NCBI GenBank assembly: GCA_947491025.1
Contig: CANLIC010000016.1
Coordinates: 1-64,000 of the forward strand
DNA from: Myxococcales bacterium
GTDB lineage: Bacteria; Myxococcota_A; UBA9042
Direction: 5' to 3'
Length of the DNA stretch: 64,000 bases
Shown here: positions 34,728 to 44,786 of the stretch, one piece after another
How positions within the stretch are numbered: the first letter of the stretch is position 1
Layout of the letters: every line of letters starts with the position of its first letter
Made by a program: the position numbers and the translations under genes
Notes under the pieces: model-generated
The model's database searches: none
Told to the model about the DNA's origin: nothing
Seen by the model: the letters and a program-made list of their open reading frames with translations, nothing else

Positions 34728-36802
34728 CGCTTCTCGCTCCCGGTCAGGTGCCCCTGGACCTCGCGCACCAGGCGCTCCTGCTCGCCGATGTCCTGCACCA
34801 ACACCACCGCAATGTCGTACAGCAGCCCCGCTGCCTCGCCGGCTTCACCGCCCTCGGCGCGCAGCTGCTGGTCGAGCTGGCTCGCGTACTTACGCACCAG
34901 CCGGGCGTTCTGCTTGGAAGCGCCGACCGCGTCATTGAGGGCTTCGACGTCGTCGGCCATGCCCGGGGGCACCAATGCGCCCTTGGCGACGGGCTCGATA
35001 GCCTGCAGCTCGGCGACCTGTTGTTCCGCGGCTTCGAGCTTCTGGGCGAGGCTCTCCGCCTTGCGCTGCGCCGCAGCCAGCTCGTGCTCCAGGCGGCCGA
35101 CAGCCTCGGCGTCTTGGCCACTGGCCTCGAGCTTGAGCTCCGCCTTGGCGAGGTCGCGCTGGGCCGCCTCGAGCGCCTCGGAGAGCCGCTCCACTTCGCG
35201 CTGGCGGGCCTTCATGTCGGGATGATCGCTGACGTCGACCGGCGCCTTGCGCTCGCCGGCCTCGCGGCGGGCAGCGTCCAACTCGGCGCGCATGGTGTCC
35301 AGATCGCGGCCCTTCTGGTCCAGCCGGCCCTGCAGCTCGTCCACCCGCCGCGTCGCGTTGTGGTAGTCCTCGAGCAAGCGCCGCTTCTCGTGCTCGAGGT
35401 CGCTGATGCCGACGCCCATGCGGACCTGGCGGATCTCGATGTCCTTGTCGCGCAGGTCGAGGCGCAACTGCTCGATGTGGCCTTCCTTTTCCTGAATGAC
35501 CTCTTGCAGCATGTTGATGCGGCGCTCGAGCTTCTCGACGCCGCCGCCCTCGCGGTTGAAGCTGCTCTGGAGGCTCTCCATCTCGTCGCGCTGCGTGCGC
35601 AACTCGTACTCCAAGAGGTCGAGCTGGCGCTGCAATTCCTCGATCTGGCGATCTTTCTGCGTCAAGCGCACCTTGAGGCCGGCCAGCTGCTCAGTCGCCT
35701 CGGCGGCCTTGGCGCGCTGTTGGGCCAGCTCGCTTTCGAGATCGCTCACCTTGCGCTCAGCCTCGAAGGTCTCGTCCTCGCGCTTGCGCTGGTCCTCGCG
35801 CGTCTCTTCGAGCGAGGCCGCCATGACGCGGTTCTGCTCTTTGAGCTGGCGGTACTTCTCCGACAAGCCCTCAAGCTCAACCGAATAGCGCATTGCCCGC
35901 TGCTCGGTGGTCTTGGCGTCGTTCTCGAACTGGTTCGCGCGGCGGACGGCATCGCTGAGCTCGCCGTCGAGCGCGGCCACCTTGCGCCGCAGCTCGGCCA
36001 ACTCGCGGCTGGCGTCGTTGCCGGCTGGAACGTCCATGGCCGCCACGACGCGACTCTGGCCGGTAGACTGATGGACGCGCGGCGCCGCCGGCTCTGCGCG
36101 CTCGATCTGCGCCGGCCGGACCGGCTCGCGGCGCACGGTCTCGGGCACGTTCCGGGGCGCCTCGGGCGCCCGGCGCGCCGGCTCGGGTGCCCGCCGCGCC
36201 GGCTCAGGCTCTGGGCGAGCCGCCGGCTCTGGGGCACGGCGGGCTTCGGTCTCAGAGCCGCGCGCGATGGGTCCTTCGCCATCGGCCCGGCCTCGGCGGT
36301 CTTCGCGGTCTCTTCGCCGCCGCTCGCGCTCGGCCTCGATCTCAGCGTTGCGCCGACGGCGCTCTTCGAGCGAGTCGTCGCCACCGCCACCGCCACCACC
36401 GCCGCCACCAGCACTCGCGGCCGGTGCGTCGGCGCGGCCCATCTCGGTGGGCTTCGAAGAGCGCTCGCGCCCCTCTCGCTCGGGCAAGTGGACGGGATTG
36501 GGCTGGCCGTCGCAGATGTTAATCTCGAACACTTCGCCGCAGCGAACGAGATCGCCCACCTGCAGGGAGGTCCGGGTCGTCCGTTCGCCGTTGATGAACG
36601 AGCCGTTGCTGCTGCCGAGGTCCTTGAAATAGAGGGTCTGACCCTCGAAGCCGATGCGCCCGTGGTTACGCGAGACCGTGCTCTGCTTGCTGTAAATTGA
36701 GGAGCCGGGGTTCCGCCCGATGGTGATCGGTTCGCCAGCCGCCTCGACCGGCAGATGCGTCAGGCGGCCGTTGACATCCCGGAACTCGAGGAACATCGGC
36801 AT
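34724..36802 (-). CDS. FHA-domain protein with long coiled coil
   Basis: A 692-residue protein. The N-terminal FHA domain (about 5-95) has GR at 29-30, the SRNH motif and DLGSSNGSFING, the residues that bind phosphothreonine. A poly-Gly run of about 10 (near 135) and an Arg/Glu/Pro-rich linker follow. From about 265 to 620 the sequence is a continuous heptad-type coiled coil. The last ~60 residues are Ala/Leu-rich helical. It could act as a scaffold that reads Ser/Thr kinase signals. Its stop overlaps the start of the Ycf46-type ATPase gene, so it heads this operon. GGGAGG precedes the ATG; another ATG follows two codons later. Confidence 0.82.
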   Translation of the reverse strand: MPMFLEFRDVNGRLTHLPVEAAGEPITIGRNPGSSIYSKQSTVSRNHGRIGFEGQTLYFKDLGSSNGSFINGERTTRTSLQVGDLVRCGEVFEINICDGQPNPVHLPEREGRERSSKPTEMGRADAPAASAGGGGGGGGGGDDSLEERRRRNAEIEAERERRRRDREDRRGRADGEGPIARGSETEARRAPEPAARPEPEPARRAPEPARRAPEAPRNVPETVRREPVRPAQIERAEPAAPRVHQSTGQSRVVAAMDVPAGNDASRELAELRRKVAALDGELSDAVRRANQFENDAKTTEQRAMRYSVELEGLSEKYRQLKEQNRVMAASLEETREDQRKREDETFEAERKVSDLESELAQQRAKAAEATEQLAGLKVRLTQKDRQIEELQRQLDLLEYELRTQRDEMESLQSSFNREGGGVEKLERRINMLQEVIQEKEGHIEQLRLDLRDKDIEIRQVRMGVGISDLEHEKRRLLEDYHNATRRVDELQGRLDQKGRDLDTMRAELDAARREAGERKAPVDVSDHPDMKARQREVERLSEALEAAQRDLAKAELKLEASGQDAEAVGRLEHELAAAQRKAESLAQKLEAAEQQVAELQAIEPVAKGALVPPGMADDVEALNDAVGASKQNARLVRKYASQLDQQLRAEGGEAGEAAGLLYDIAVVLVQDIGEQERLVREVQGHLTGSEKR

Positions 36803-37261
36803 CGCCTCCCGCCCCCCTGGGGACCTGCCGGTCGGCGCCTAGGAGGCGGACCAGCGCCGAGCGGGAGACCCGCCGCTCTGCCGTGGCAGTGTGGATCAGA
36901 TGGGCCGAGCGGGCAAGACGCCGCGGCCGGGTTGTCGGGGCCCGCGTCGGCCGCGCGGTGGCGGTGGGAGCCAGGACAGACGATGGCGTCGGGCCACGCT
37001 GCGAGGTGGCGTCGGCTCGTGGGCCGCGGCACGGGGAAGCGCGGCGTGCCAACGGAGCCTCAGCGGCCGCCGTTCTCCTCTCGCGTTTGGCCCAGGGGCC
37101 GTGCAGAATGAGACATCCGCGCTGGCGACCGTGGCCCGTACGCAGCCCGTTTGAGCGTAGCCCACTGCAGGGGTTGGCAACGTGAGGCCCGGGAACATCG
37201 CGATGCATCGCTGGTTGGCAGCGATGCCGACTCCTCCCAGCAACGCGAGCGAGGTTTGGCC
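36803..37261. other. Intergenic region, 459 bp, between divergent genes
   Basis: It should carry the promoters for the leftward FHA/Ycf46 operon and the rightward giant Cys-rich lipoprotein. Several frames are open across it, none with coding-like composition or a family match. TTGAGC at 37151 is the only -35-like hexamer noticed, and it lacks a suitable -10 partner. Confidence 0.4.
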
Positions 37262-40200
37262 ATGCAAGGCAACTTGAAGGCGCTACGGCGCCCGCTCTTG
37301 GCGTTGGCGTTCGTTGCCGCAGCGTGCAGCGGCGAGGACAGCGAGTCGGCCTTGACCGGCCAGGTGACCGCCCGCTGCGGCAAGGATGTGAGCTGCGCTG
37401 CCCTGGACGACGGCAACGCCTGCAATGGCTCGTTGCGCTGCGACCTCGAGAGCGGCCAGTGCAAGCTCGATGTCACGACCGTGGTGGCCTGCGACCCCAA
37501 GGACGACACCGCGTGCGTCCGGGCCGCCTGCGACCCGCTGACCGGCGCCTGCGCCCAGAAGCCGACAATCGATGGCTTACACTGCGACGACGGCGATCCC
37601 TGCACCAGCGGCGATCACTGCAAGGTCGGCGCCTGCGCGCCGGGCGCGGTCGTGGTCTGCGAGTGCAAATCGGACGCCGATTGCCCCGACGCCGATGACA
37701 ACCTCTGCACCGGCGTCTCGTACTGCGACAAGGCGGCGGCCCCCTTCCGCTGCCGGCCCAAGCCGGCGTCCGCCATCACCTGCAAGGAGGACCTCGATCC
37801 GTGCACCATCCCTACGTGCGATCCGCAGAGCGGCGACTGCAAGCCGCTGCCCATCGTCGATGGTGGTGTGTGTGACGATGGAAATGCATGCACCAAAGGC
37901 GACCAGTGCCTGAAAGGGGTCTGCAGCGGCGGCGCCGAGACCTGCAAGTGCAAGGTCGATGGCGACTGCGAAGACGACGGAAACCTCTGCAACGGCACGC
38001 AATTCTGCGACAAGTCCGACAACGGCGGCACCTGCAAGCCGAACCCAGCGACCATCGTCGCCTGCAATGACCAGGCCGACACCGCCTGCCTCAAGAACGC
38101 CTGCGTGCCCTCTCTCGGTACCTGCAAGCTGAGCGCGACCAACGAGGGCAAGACCTGCGACGATGCCAACACTTGCACGACGGGCGAGACATGCGTCGGC
38201 GGCGCCTGCACCGCCGGCACCGACACCTGCAAGTGCAACACCAACGCCGATTGCGCCAGCAAAGAGGACGGAAACATCTGCAACGGCACAATGTTCTGCA
38301 ACAAGCAGACCGGCGGTTGCGAGCTGAACCCGGCGACCATCGTCACCTGTCCGACCGTCAACGACACCGCCTGCGCCAAGAACGTCTGCGTCCCAGCCAC
38401 AGGCAAGTGTGAAGTCTTTGCCCGCGCAGCGGTCAACCAGGTCGGCTGCCAGGCGGTCGACCTCGGCGGTGGCATCGTCGCGCAGTTCTGCCTGTTCGCA
38501 CCGCCCGCGGCCGGTACGCAGGCCGACCCCGGCCCCTTTGGCTGCGAAGACGGCGAGAAGTGCACCAAGGGCGACGTCTGCGAGGGCAAGGCGTGCAAGC
38601 CGGGCGAAAAGGTCTGCGACTGCGCGACCAACGCCGACTGCGCCATCAAGGATGACGGTAACCTCTGCAATGGCACAATGTTCTGCGACGCGGTCGCCGG
38701 CAAGTGCGCGGTCAATCCTGCCACGGTCATCACTTGCCAGAGCGTCGACGACACGGCCTGCTCGAAGAACACCTGCAATCCGAAGTCGGGCCAGTGTGCC
38801 TTTGTCGTTCAAGCCAGCGGCACGCCCTGCGACGACAGCGACGCTTGCACTTCGGGCGACACCTGCGCCCAGGGCAAGTGCGCTGCAGGCAAGTTCACCT
38901 GCGAGTGCAACGCCGACGCGGACTGCATCGACGTCGACGGCGACCTCTGCACCGGCACCTACTACTGCGACAAGTCGGGCACCCAGCCGGCCTGCAAGCT
39001 CAACCCGAAGTCCGTCGTCGTCTGCTTGGGCGCCGACGACACCGCCTGCCTCAAGAACGTCTGCAACCCCAAGCTCGGCACTTGCCAGCCGACGGTGTCG
39101 GCGCCGGGCACCGTCTGTGACGACGGCGACGCCTGCACCAAAGGCGATGTCTGCAAGCTCGGCAGCTGCGTGCCGGGCATCTTCGCCTGCGAGTGCAAGA
39201 CCGACACCGACTGCGCCGCCAAAGACGACGGAAACCTGTGCAATGGCACTCTTTTCTGCGACAAATCAGGCGCCGCGCCGGCCTGCAAGCCCAAGCCCAA
39301 CTCCGTCGTCACCTGCCCGAGCGTCGATGACACGCAGTGCAGCAAGAACATTTGCAACGTAAAGTCCGGCGCTTGCGCCTTCGTCGACCTGCAGAGCGGC
39401 ACCAAGTGCGAGGACGGTGACCTCTGCACGGCGGGCGACAGCTGCTACCAGGGCAAGTGCACGGCGGGGCTCTTCACCTGCGCTTGCAAGAGCGACTCGG
39501 ACTGCTTGTCGAAGGAAGACGGCAACTTCTGCAACGGCACCCTCTTCTGCGACACCACAGGCACCAAGCCCGCGTGCAAGGTCAAGGCGAGCACGTTGGT
39601 GAGCTGCCCAAGCGTGGACGACACCGCTTGCCTGAAGAACACCTGCCAGGCCAAGACCGGCGACTGCCAGCCGGCCCAGGTGGCGCCGAACACGCCGTGC
39701 ACCGACGGCGACGCCTGCACGACGGGCGACCTGTGCAAGCTCGGCGTCTGCACGCCCGGCGCCTTCACCTGCGCGTGCAAGGCCGACGCGGACTGCGCCA
39801 CCAAGGACGACGGCAACCTCTGCAACGGCATCCAGTACTGCGACAAGTCGGGCGCCGCGCCGGCATGCAAGCCGCTGCCAAACTCTTCGGTATTCTGCAG
39901 CAAGCTCGAAGACACGGCGTGCCTGAAGGCGCAATGCGAGCCCAAGACCGCCAAGTGCGCGCTGCAGCCGGTCACGGCGGGGACGCCTTGCGACGACGGC
40001 AAGTTCTGTCAGGTCGAGACCACGTGCAGCGCCGGCGCCTGCGCGGGCGGCAAGACCAACCCCTGCAGCGATGGAGATCCCTGCACGACGGACGCTTGCG
40101 CCGCGCTCACGGGCTGCGTCCACACCGCGGTCAACTGCTCCGACGGCAACTCGTGCACCCAGGAGGCCTGCGACGTCAAGACGGGCGCCTGCACCAAGCC

Positions 40201-43009
40201 CGTCGCAGCCGCCTCGGGCGCGCCCTGCAACGCCGACGCCGACGGCTGTACGGTGGGCGATGTCTGCAATGCCAGCGGAGCGTGCGGCGCCGGAAGCCCG
40301 GTCGTCTGCCCGATCTCGACAGATCCCTGCCAAAACACGTCGTGCCTGAGCAAGTTGGGGGGCACCGACTACGCCTGCGCGCCGGTCGGGGCCCTGGACG
40401 GCAAGCCTTGCGACGATGGCGCGTCGTGCAACATCGGCGCTGCCTGTGCCGCCGGAAAATGCGCGCCGGGCAAGGTGTCTCGGCTCTTTGCCAAGTACGT
40501 CGGCTCGGCGTCGGTGGCACACGAGCTCGCCGCCGTGCTGCCGGATGCCGACGGAACCGTGACGGCGGGTGGCTGGCAGTCCGGTGCCGGCCAGACCCGG
40601 CGGCCATGGCTTGTGCAGTTCGACGCCCTGGGCAACCAGACCGCGGAGTGGAGCAGCACCTCCGACCAGGCGTCCAGCGCCGTGGGCGTGCGCGGCATCT
40701 TTGCCTCGGGGACCGACGGTCTGCTGGTCGTCGGCACCGAGGTCGACAGCACCGGCAAGCCGACGACGGTGGCGCGCCGCTTCGGGCCGAACCTGGCGCC
40801 GATCGGCGGCGCGATCACCCATCGCTGGAACGCGAAGTACGACGAGCCGATGATCTCGGTCGGCTTCTATACCGGCGCCAAAGTGAGCCTGGCGATCCAG
40901 CCCAGCGACCCCGCGAACCCGGGCCAGGCGCTGGCGCCCATGTTGATCCGACTCAGCACCGACGGCACGGCCAATTCCCAGTGGCAGACCATCTACATGG
41001 CCGACACCGCCCCCGTGGCGACGGCTGTCGTGGTGCGGACGCCCTTCGCGTTTGCGTTCGGCAAGGGCCCGAGCTGGACCGTGCATGGCCAGACGATCGA
41101 CGAGCCGGTGATCGCCCAAGACAATTTCGGCGGCACAGCCGACGTCCTGGGCGCCGGTCAGTTCACGGCCGACGCCGGGCTGACAATGTCCCTTCTGTTG
41201 TCCACGACAGCCGCCAGCAAGACCAAGCTCCAGTTGGCCATTTTCGATAACGAGCAGTTTTCGGGGCTGAAGCTGCGGTCGGTGACGGACGATTTCCTCG
41301 TCAAGGACTCGGTGGTGGTCGATGGGCGCATCCTCGCCGTCGGCGAGCGCAAGAGCATGGGCGAGATCCTGGCCTTGGACATGGCCGGCAATGTCCGACA
41401 GGCCACCCCCCTGGCGCCGCCCAATGCAGGCGGCACCCACAAGCTGCTGGCCGTGGCGCCTGCCACACTGGGCGGCGTCTGGGCGGTCGGGTCGCAGCAG
41501 CCGGCGAGCGGCGCAAGGCGCGCGCTGCTGGTGCGGGCCAACGCCTTTGGCCACTCGTCGTGCGCCAGCGCCGGGGCGTGCGCCGAGCTGAAAGGGTCCG
41601 ATTGTGCGGACGATCTGCCGTGCACGACCGATGTCTGTGACCCGAAGTTCGGCTGCTTGTTCACGCCCAATGCGCCGTACTGCACGTTGTCTGGCGGCTG
41701 CACGACCATCGGCGTCTGCAACGAGAGCAAGTGCGCCGCCGATGTCGGCAGCCGGCTGTGGAGCGCGAACCACAAGCTGGGTGCCCCGAGCAGCACGGCG
41801 GGCGCATTCCTCGGCATGGGTTCAGGCGGAATGCTCTTCTCGTCGGGCAATGCCGCGGCGCTCTACAACCAGGACATCGACTTGCTCGGCCAGGCAGCGG
41901 GCACTGCCACGGACGAGGACTTTTTGTGCAGCAAAGTCACAAAGACGTTGGCGATCGTTCCCGACCCGCTCGACGTGAAACCGGCGCTCTGGCGACTCGG
42001 GCGCGACAGCGCCAACAACGCCGTGTTCTGCCAGCGCCGGGTCACTGTGCTTGCTGCCAGTGCCCAGCTGCAGGCCGTGGTCACGAACCCGTGCGTCGGC
42101 TGCGAGATCACGCCGCGTCAGGCCGTGCGGCAAATCGACGGTAGCTACGTGTTGCTTTCCTCCGTCAACTTGGCCGCCGATGGCAACGTGTCGCTCAAGC
42201 GTGTCACGTCAGCGGGCGCCAACGTGTGGTCCCTGGATTACGACGCGGTCGGGTTCTACCTCGCCGCCGAGGACTTCGGTCAGCTCGCGACGCTGGACGG
42301 CTTCGTCGTCGGGCGCGCCGGCAAGACCGTGCCGCCCTTGGACAGCGCTTTCGCGCTCCTCGTCAGCGAATCGGGCAAGGTCGTCTCGTTCAAGACGTAC
42401 ACGTCCGATGTCGGCCGAGCCCTTGTCGCCGCCAAGCCCCTGACGCCCAGCCTGGTCGCCGTCGGCGGCACTGTCACGATCAACAACACGATTCGGTCGC
42501 CGTGGTTGATGGGGCTGGACGCCAAGGGCGCGACGGCGTTCGAGTGGATCGCTCCGCCCGAAGACCCGCCGGCGACCATCGAGGCGATGGCGGTGGCGAA
42601 CTCGACCATGGTCTGGGCCGGCCCGTCGCTGTTGGCGGGGGGCGTTGGCTTCTCCGTCGGGGCCAACAACGTGCAGGGCAAGGCGTTGTGGCGGAGGGAC
42701 CACACCATCGCCAACTTCGCCCACGTCCTGCCGCACACGCTGCACGCCGCGGGCGGGGACTGGGTGGCGACCGCGACGTCGGGCGCGTTGGGCGGGCCCG
42801 TCAGCTCGGTGACGATCCTTCGCATGTCGCCCTGGGGCCACCTGACCTGCCCCGGCGCCGGGGGCTGTGGCGAGCCGTTGAAGAGCTGCGACGACCTCAA
42901 CCCGTGCACCGCCGATTTCTGCGAGGCCATGCTGGGCTGTCAGTCCATTCCGCTACACGGTCTGACCTGCGGGGTCGGAAAGACCTGCGCGCAGAGCGTC
43001 TGCAAGTAG
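37262..43009 (+). CDS. Giant Cys-rich lipoprotein with nine tandem modules and a propeller-like region
   Basis: A 1915-residue protein with a signal peptide ending FVAAAC, a plausible lipobox. From about residue 38 to 925 it consists of nine Cys-rich modules, most with a period of exactly 97 residues (291 bp). Each carries markers such as KDDGNLCNGTLFCDKSG, a DDTACLKNxC segment and CDDGDACTxGDxC. Shorter CSDGDPCT-type units follow to about 1080. The next ~450 residues have few Cys and repeated Gly-rich strands like a beta-propeller (GTVTAGGWQSG, GGVWAVGSQQP). Two further Cys clusters flank another such region to the end. Predicted location is the outer surface, heavily disulfide-bonded. A structural or adhesive role is plausible, but no ligand motif is visible. 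Confidence 0.78.
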   Translation: MQGNLKALRRPLLALAFVAAACSGEDSESALTGQVTARCGKDVSCAALDDGNACNGSLRCDLESGQCKLDVTTVVACDPKDDTACVRAACDPLTGACAQKPTIDGLHCDDGDPCTSGDHCKVGACAPGAVVVCECKSDADCPDADDNLCTGVSYCDKAAAPFRCRPKPASAITCKEDLDPCTIPTCDPQSGDCKPLPIVDGGVCDDGNACTKGDQCLKGVCSGGAETCKCKVDGDCEDDGNLCNGTQFCDKSDNGGTCKPNPATIVACNDQADTACLKNACVPSLGTCKLSATNEGKTCDDANTCTTGETCVGGACTAGTDTCKCNTNADCASKEDGNICNGTMFCNKQTGGCELNPATIVTCPTVNDTACAKNVCVPATGKCEVFARAAVNQVGCQAVDLGGGIVAQFCLFAPPAAGTQADPGPFGCEDGEKCTKGDVCEGKACKPGEKVCDCATNADCAIKDDGNLCNGTMFCDAVAGKCAVNPATVITCQSVDDTACSKNTCNPKSGQCAFVVQASGTPCDDSDACTSGDTCAQGKCAAGKFTCECNADADCIDVDGDLCTGTYYCDKSGTQPACKLNPKSVVVCLGADDTACLKNVCNPKLGTCQPTVSAPGTVCDDGDACTKGDVCKLGSCVPGIFACECKTDTDCAAKDDGNLCNGTLFCDKSGAAPACKPKPNSVVTCPSVDDTQCSKNICNVKSGACAFVDLQSGTKCEDGDLCTAGDSCYQGKCTAGLFTCACKSDSDCLSKEDGNFCNGTLFCDTTGTKPACKVKASTLVSCPSVDDTACLKNTCQAKTGDCQPAQVAPNTPCTDGDACTTGDLCKLGVCTPGAFTCACKADADCATKDDGNLCNGIQYCDKSGAAPACKPLPNSSVFCSKLEDTACLKAQCEPKTAKCALQPVTAGTPCDDGKFCQVETTCSAGACAGGKTNPCSDGDPCTTDACAALTGCVHTAVNCSDGNSCTQEACDVKTGACTKPVAAASGAPCNADADGCTVGDVCNASGACGAGSPVVCPISTDPCQNTSCLSKLGGTDYACAPVGALDGKPCDDGASCNIGAACAAGKCAPGKVSRLFAKYVGSASVAHELAAVLPDADGTVTAGGWQSGAGQTRRPWLVQFDALGNQTAEWSSTSDQASSAVGVRGIFASGTDGLLVVGTEVDSTGKPTTVARRFGPNLAPIGGAITHRWNAKYDEPMISVGFYTGAKVSLAIQPSDPANPGQALAPMLIRLSTDGTANSQWQTIYMADTAPVATAVVVRTPFAFAFGKGPSWTVHGQTIDEPVIAQDNFGGTADVLGAGQFTADAGLTMSLLLSTTAASKTKLQLAIFDNEQFSGLKLRSVTDDFLVKDSVVVDGRILAVGERKSMGEILALDMAGNVRQATPLAPPNAGGTHKLLAVAPATLGGVWAVGSQQPASGARRALLVRANAFGHSSCASAGACAELKGSDCADDLPCTTDVCDPKFGCLFTPNAPYCTLSGGCTTIGVCNESKCAADVGSRLWSANHKLGAPSSTAGAFLGMGSGGMLFSSGNAAALYNQDIDLLGQAAGTATDEDFLCSKVTKTLAIVPDPLDVKPALWRLGRDSANNAVFCQRRVTVLAASAQLQAVVTNPCVGCEITPRQAVRQIDGSYVLLSSVNLAADGNVSLKRVTSAGANVWSLDYDAVGFYLAAEDFGQLATLDGFVVGRAGKTVPPLDSAFALLVSESGKVVSFKTYTSDVGRALVAAKPLTPSLVAVGGTVTINNTIRSPWLMGLDAKGATAFEWIAPPEDPPATIEAMAVANSTMVWAGPSLLAGGVGFSVGANNVQGKALWRRDHTIANFAHVLPHTLHAAGGDWVATATSGALGGPVSSVTILRMSPWGHLTCPGAGGCGEPLKSCDDLNPCTADFCEAMLGCQSIPLHGLTCGVGKTCAQSVCK
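37370..40045 (+). repeat. Nine tandem ~291-bp repeats inside the giant lipoprotein gene
   Basis: The DNA coding for the DDGNLCNG marker recurs at 37976, 38267, 38654, 38936, 39227, 39518 and 39809 (first base of GAC), with two more diverged copies before these. Four intervals between markers are exactly 291 bp. One is 387 bp, because of a 32-codon insertion, and one is 282 bp. The sequences are diverged but clearly homologous, consistent with growth by internal duplication. Confidence 0.85.
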
Positions 43010-43156
43010 GCCACGACTTCCGCCGCGGGGGCGTAAGGGCGGCTTGTGGTGTGCCCTGGGCCTTCGCGCGTGAGTTCGCAGGCTGGTGACGGAGCGCCTG
43101 CGCTTGACCCGCCAGCTCATCGCCCGCCGGTGCGCGCAGCCCGGCGCTGCCGCAAG

Positions 43157-44284
43157 TCAGGGCGCCGCGCGGACTTCGAAAGCGGCCTCGCCAAGCCGCA
43201 CACCGTTGATCTGCAAGCTGACGCTGTGCCACCCCGGATAGAGCGGCCGGCCGCTGGTCGGGCGCATGTGCTGGCGCCGCGTCAGCCGAAGCTGCTCGCC
43301 AGGCGCCAGCGTGCGCTCGGTCCACTTGAATACCTTGGGGCGGCGGTGACCGTCGGCTTTGACGAAATCGACGACGTAGTCGATGTGCAAGAGCTGCGCG
43401 GCATCGCTCTGCGACACCAGCTCGGCGACGAAGGTGACGCTGCCGCCGATGCGCACCACGGGTTCGGGCACCGACAGGGTCACAGCCACCGCCGCGCCGC
43501 CGAGGCCGAAAAGCGCCAGCGCGCGGGGATGCCCGGCCTTGAGCAGGGTTCGCGCTGCGTGCCGAACCAGCGCGCGGGTGTTCGGGCTCGCTTCGCGCTG
43601 CCAGCGCTCCAGCACGTCGAGCGCCAACTCTGGGTTGTCCTTGGCGATGTCGTTGAGGTTGTTAGCAACCGAGCGCCGCACGTAGAGGGACGGGTCATCT
43701 CGCAGCCGCGCCAGGAGGTCGAGCAGCGGCCGGGGATCGTCGCAGAAGCGGCGGATGCGTGGCGCCATCGGCAGGCGCGGCCGCGTCCCCTCGCTGACCA
43801 GCCGGCGCACATGGGGGTCGGGATCGCTGCACCAGCGCTCGAGCGTCGACCAGGTCTTCGCGTAGTCGACCTCGAGGAATGTCCGCAGATCCGCCTCCGC
43901 CGAGAGCCGCTGCGTCAACTCGCGCAGCACCTCGAGCGAGAGCGCGACATGGCCACGACCCGATTCGGCGACGAGCCGGCACTGCGGTAGGACGATGAAG
44001 GCGTCCCAATCGGTCTTACCGGGCTCCGGCTGCGGCGGCTCCTGCGCGGCGAGGAGCGCCGCCGCCGCGCTCGGGAAGTCGGTCGGCAGGGCGCGACGCA
44101 AGGCCGCGGTGATCTGGGCGATTCGCTCGTTCATGCCGAGCGCTTCCAGGTCGCGGCAGGCATCGGCGGCAAAGGCGTCGGCGCAAAAGCCCGGGAGCGC
44201 CGTCGCGAGCCGCGAGGCCAGTGCGGCGACGACGCGCTGGTTGTACACGTCACGAAAGCGAAATTCCTCGCTCAACGTCGCCAC
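43157..44284 (-). CDS. alkC: AlkC-type DNA alkylation repair glycosylase
   Basis: A 375-residue protein. The HEAT-like repeat domain fills about 1-265 and carries the AlkC/AlkD-family segments HVRRLVSEGTRPRLPMAPRI and DPSLYVRRSVANNLNDIAKD. AlkC removes cationic alkylated bases such as 3-methylcytosine and 3-methyladenine. Residues about 270-375 form a beta-rich domain, in keeping with the Ig-like C-terminal domain typical of AlkC and absent from AlkD. The GTG at 44284 has GGAGG 4 bases upstream and is preferred to a GTG 12 bases earlier. It stands alone and converges with the giant lipoprotein gene. Confidence 0.85.
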   Translation of the reverse strand: MATLSEEFRFRDVYNQRVVAALASRLATALPGFCADAFAADACRDLEALGMNERIAQITAALRRALPTDFPSAAAALLAAQEPPQPEPGKTDWDAFIVLPQCRLVAESGRGHVALSLEVLRELTQRLSAEADLRTFLEVDYAKTWSTLERWCSDPDPHVRRLVSEGTRPRLPMAPRIRRFCDDPRPLLDLLARLRDDPSLYVRRSVANNLNDIAKDNPELALDVLERWQREASPNTRALVRHAARTLLKAGHPRALALFGLGGAAVAVTLSVPEPVVRIGGSVTFVAELVSQSDAAQLLHIDYVVDFVKADGHRRPKVFKWTERTLAPGEQLRLTRRQHMRPTSGRPLYPGWHSVSLQINGVRLGEAAFEVRAAP

Positions 44285-44786
44285 AGTGCCTCCCACTGCC
44301 GGCGTCGCCTAGCAGCGATCACGCGCCCAAGCGCCGGCGGATGTCCAGAGCGTCGCACCGGGCGACGTGGAGATGAAGGGGGTCGGGGCCGAGCTCCAAG
44401 CCTTGGGTGGGTGACAAGGCAAAGCGAACGGTCGGCGCGTGGACGCGCCGTTCGACAGCCGCCGCGCGCGGGCTGCGAGGCTTCGGGGTTGGTCGCACCA
44501 CGGGGCGGCGACCCGCATGCCTCGCCGAGGCGCCCGTGCCGTGCTAGGACGGCGTGCGCAACGCCGAGTCGGCGCGCTGTCCGGCCGATCCTGGCGGGGG
44601 GCGGCCAGACACGGGCGCCGATGCATCGGACGACGAGGTCTTCGTCATGCCGCCAGCCAACCTCCTCGGCCCAAGGCGCAAGCGCCCTATGCGGCCGCCC
44701 GTTGACGTTCGGGCCCAGCGACTGCACCGCGTTGCGGGAGGGCGAGTGGCGGGCCATCCACGCGACGCGGCGAGGCGTGGGATCGC
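44285..44786. other. Intergenic region, 502 bp, between divergent genes
   Basis: It lies between the leftward alkC gene and the rightward MFS transporter gene. No gene is convincing: a GTG frame at 44554-44790 ends in an ATGA overlap with the transporter start but has an Arg-rich, random-looking product. TTGACG at 44702 has no suitable -10 partner. No RNA gene was seen. Confidence 0.4.

Noticed and set aside
39266..41773. 835-codon open frame antisense to the Cys-rich giant gene
   Set aside because: Composition mirrors the Cys modules on the other strand and no family is recognisable.
43010..43156. GC-rich stretch between convergent genes considered as a terminator
   Set aside because: No clean stem-loop followed by a T-run could be found here or in the other convergent gaps.
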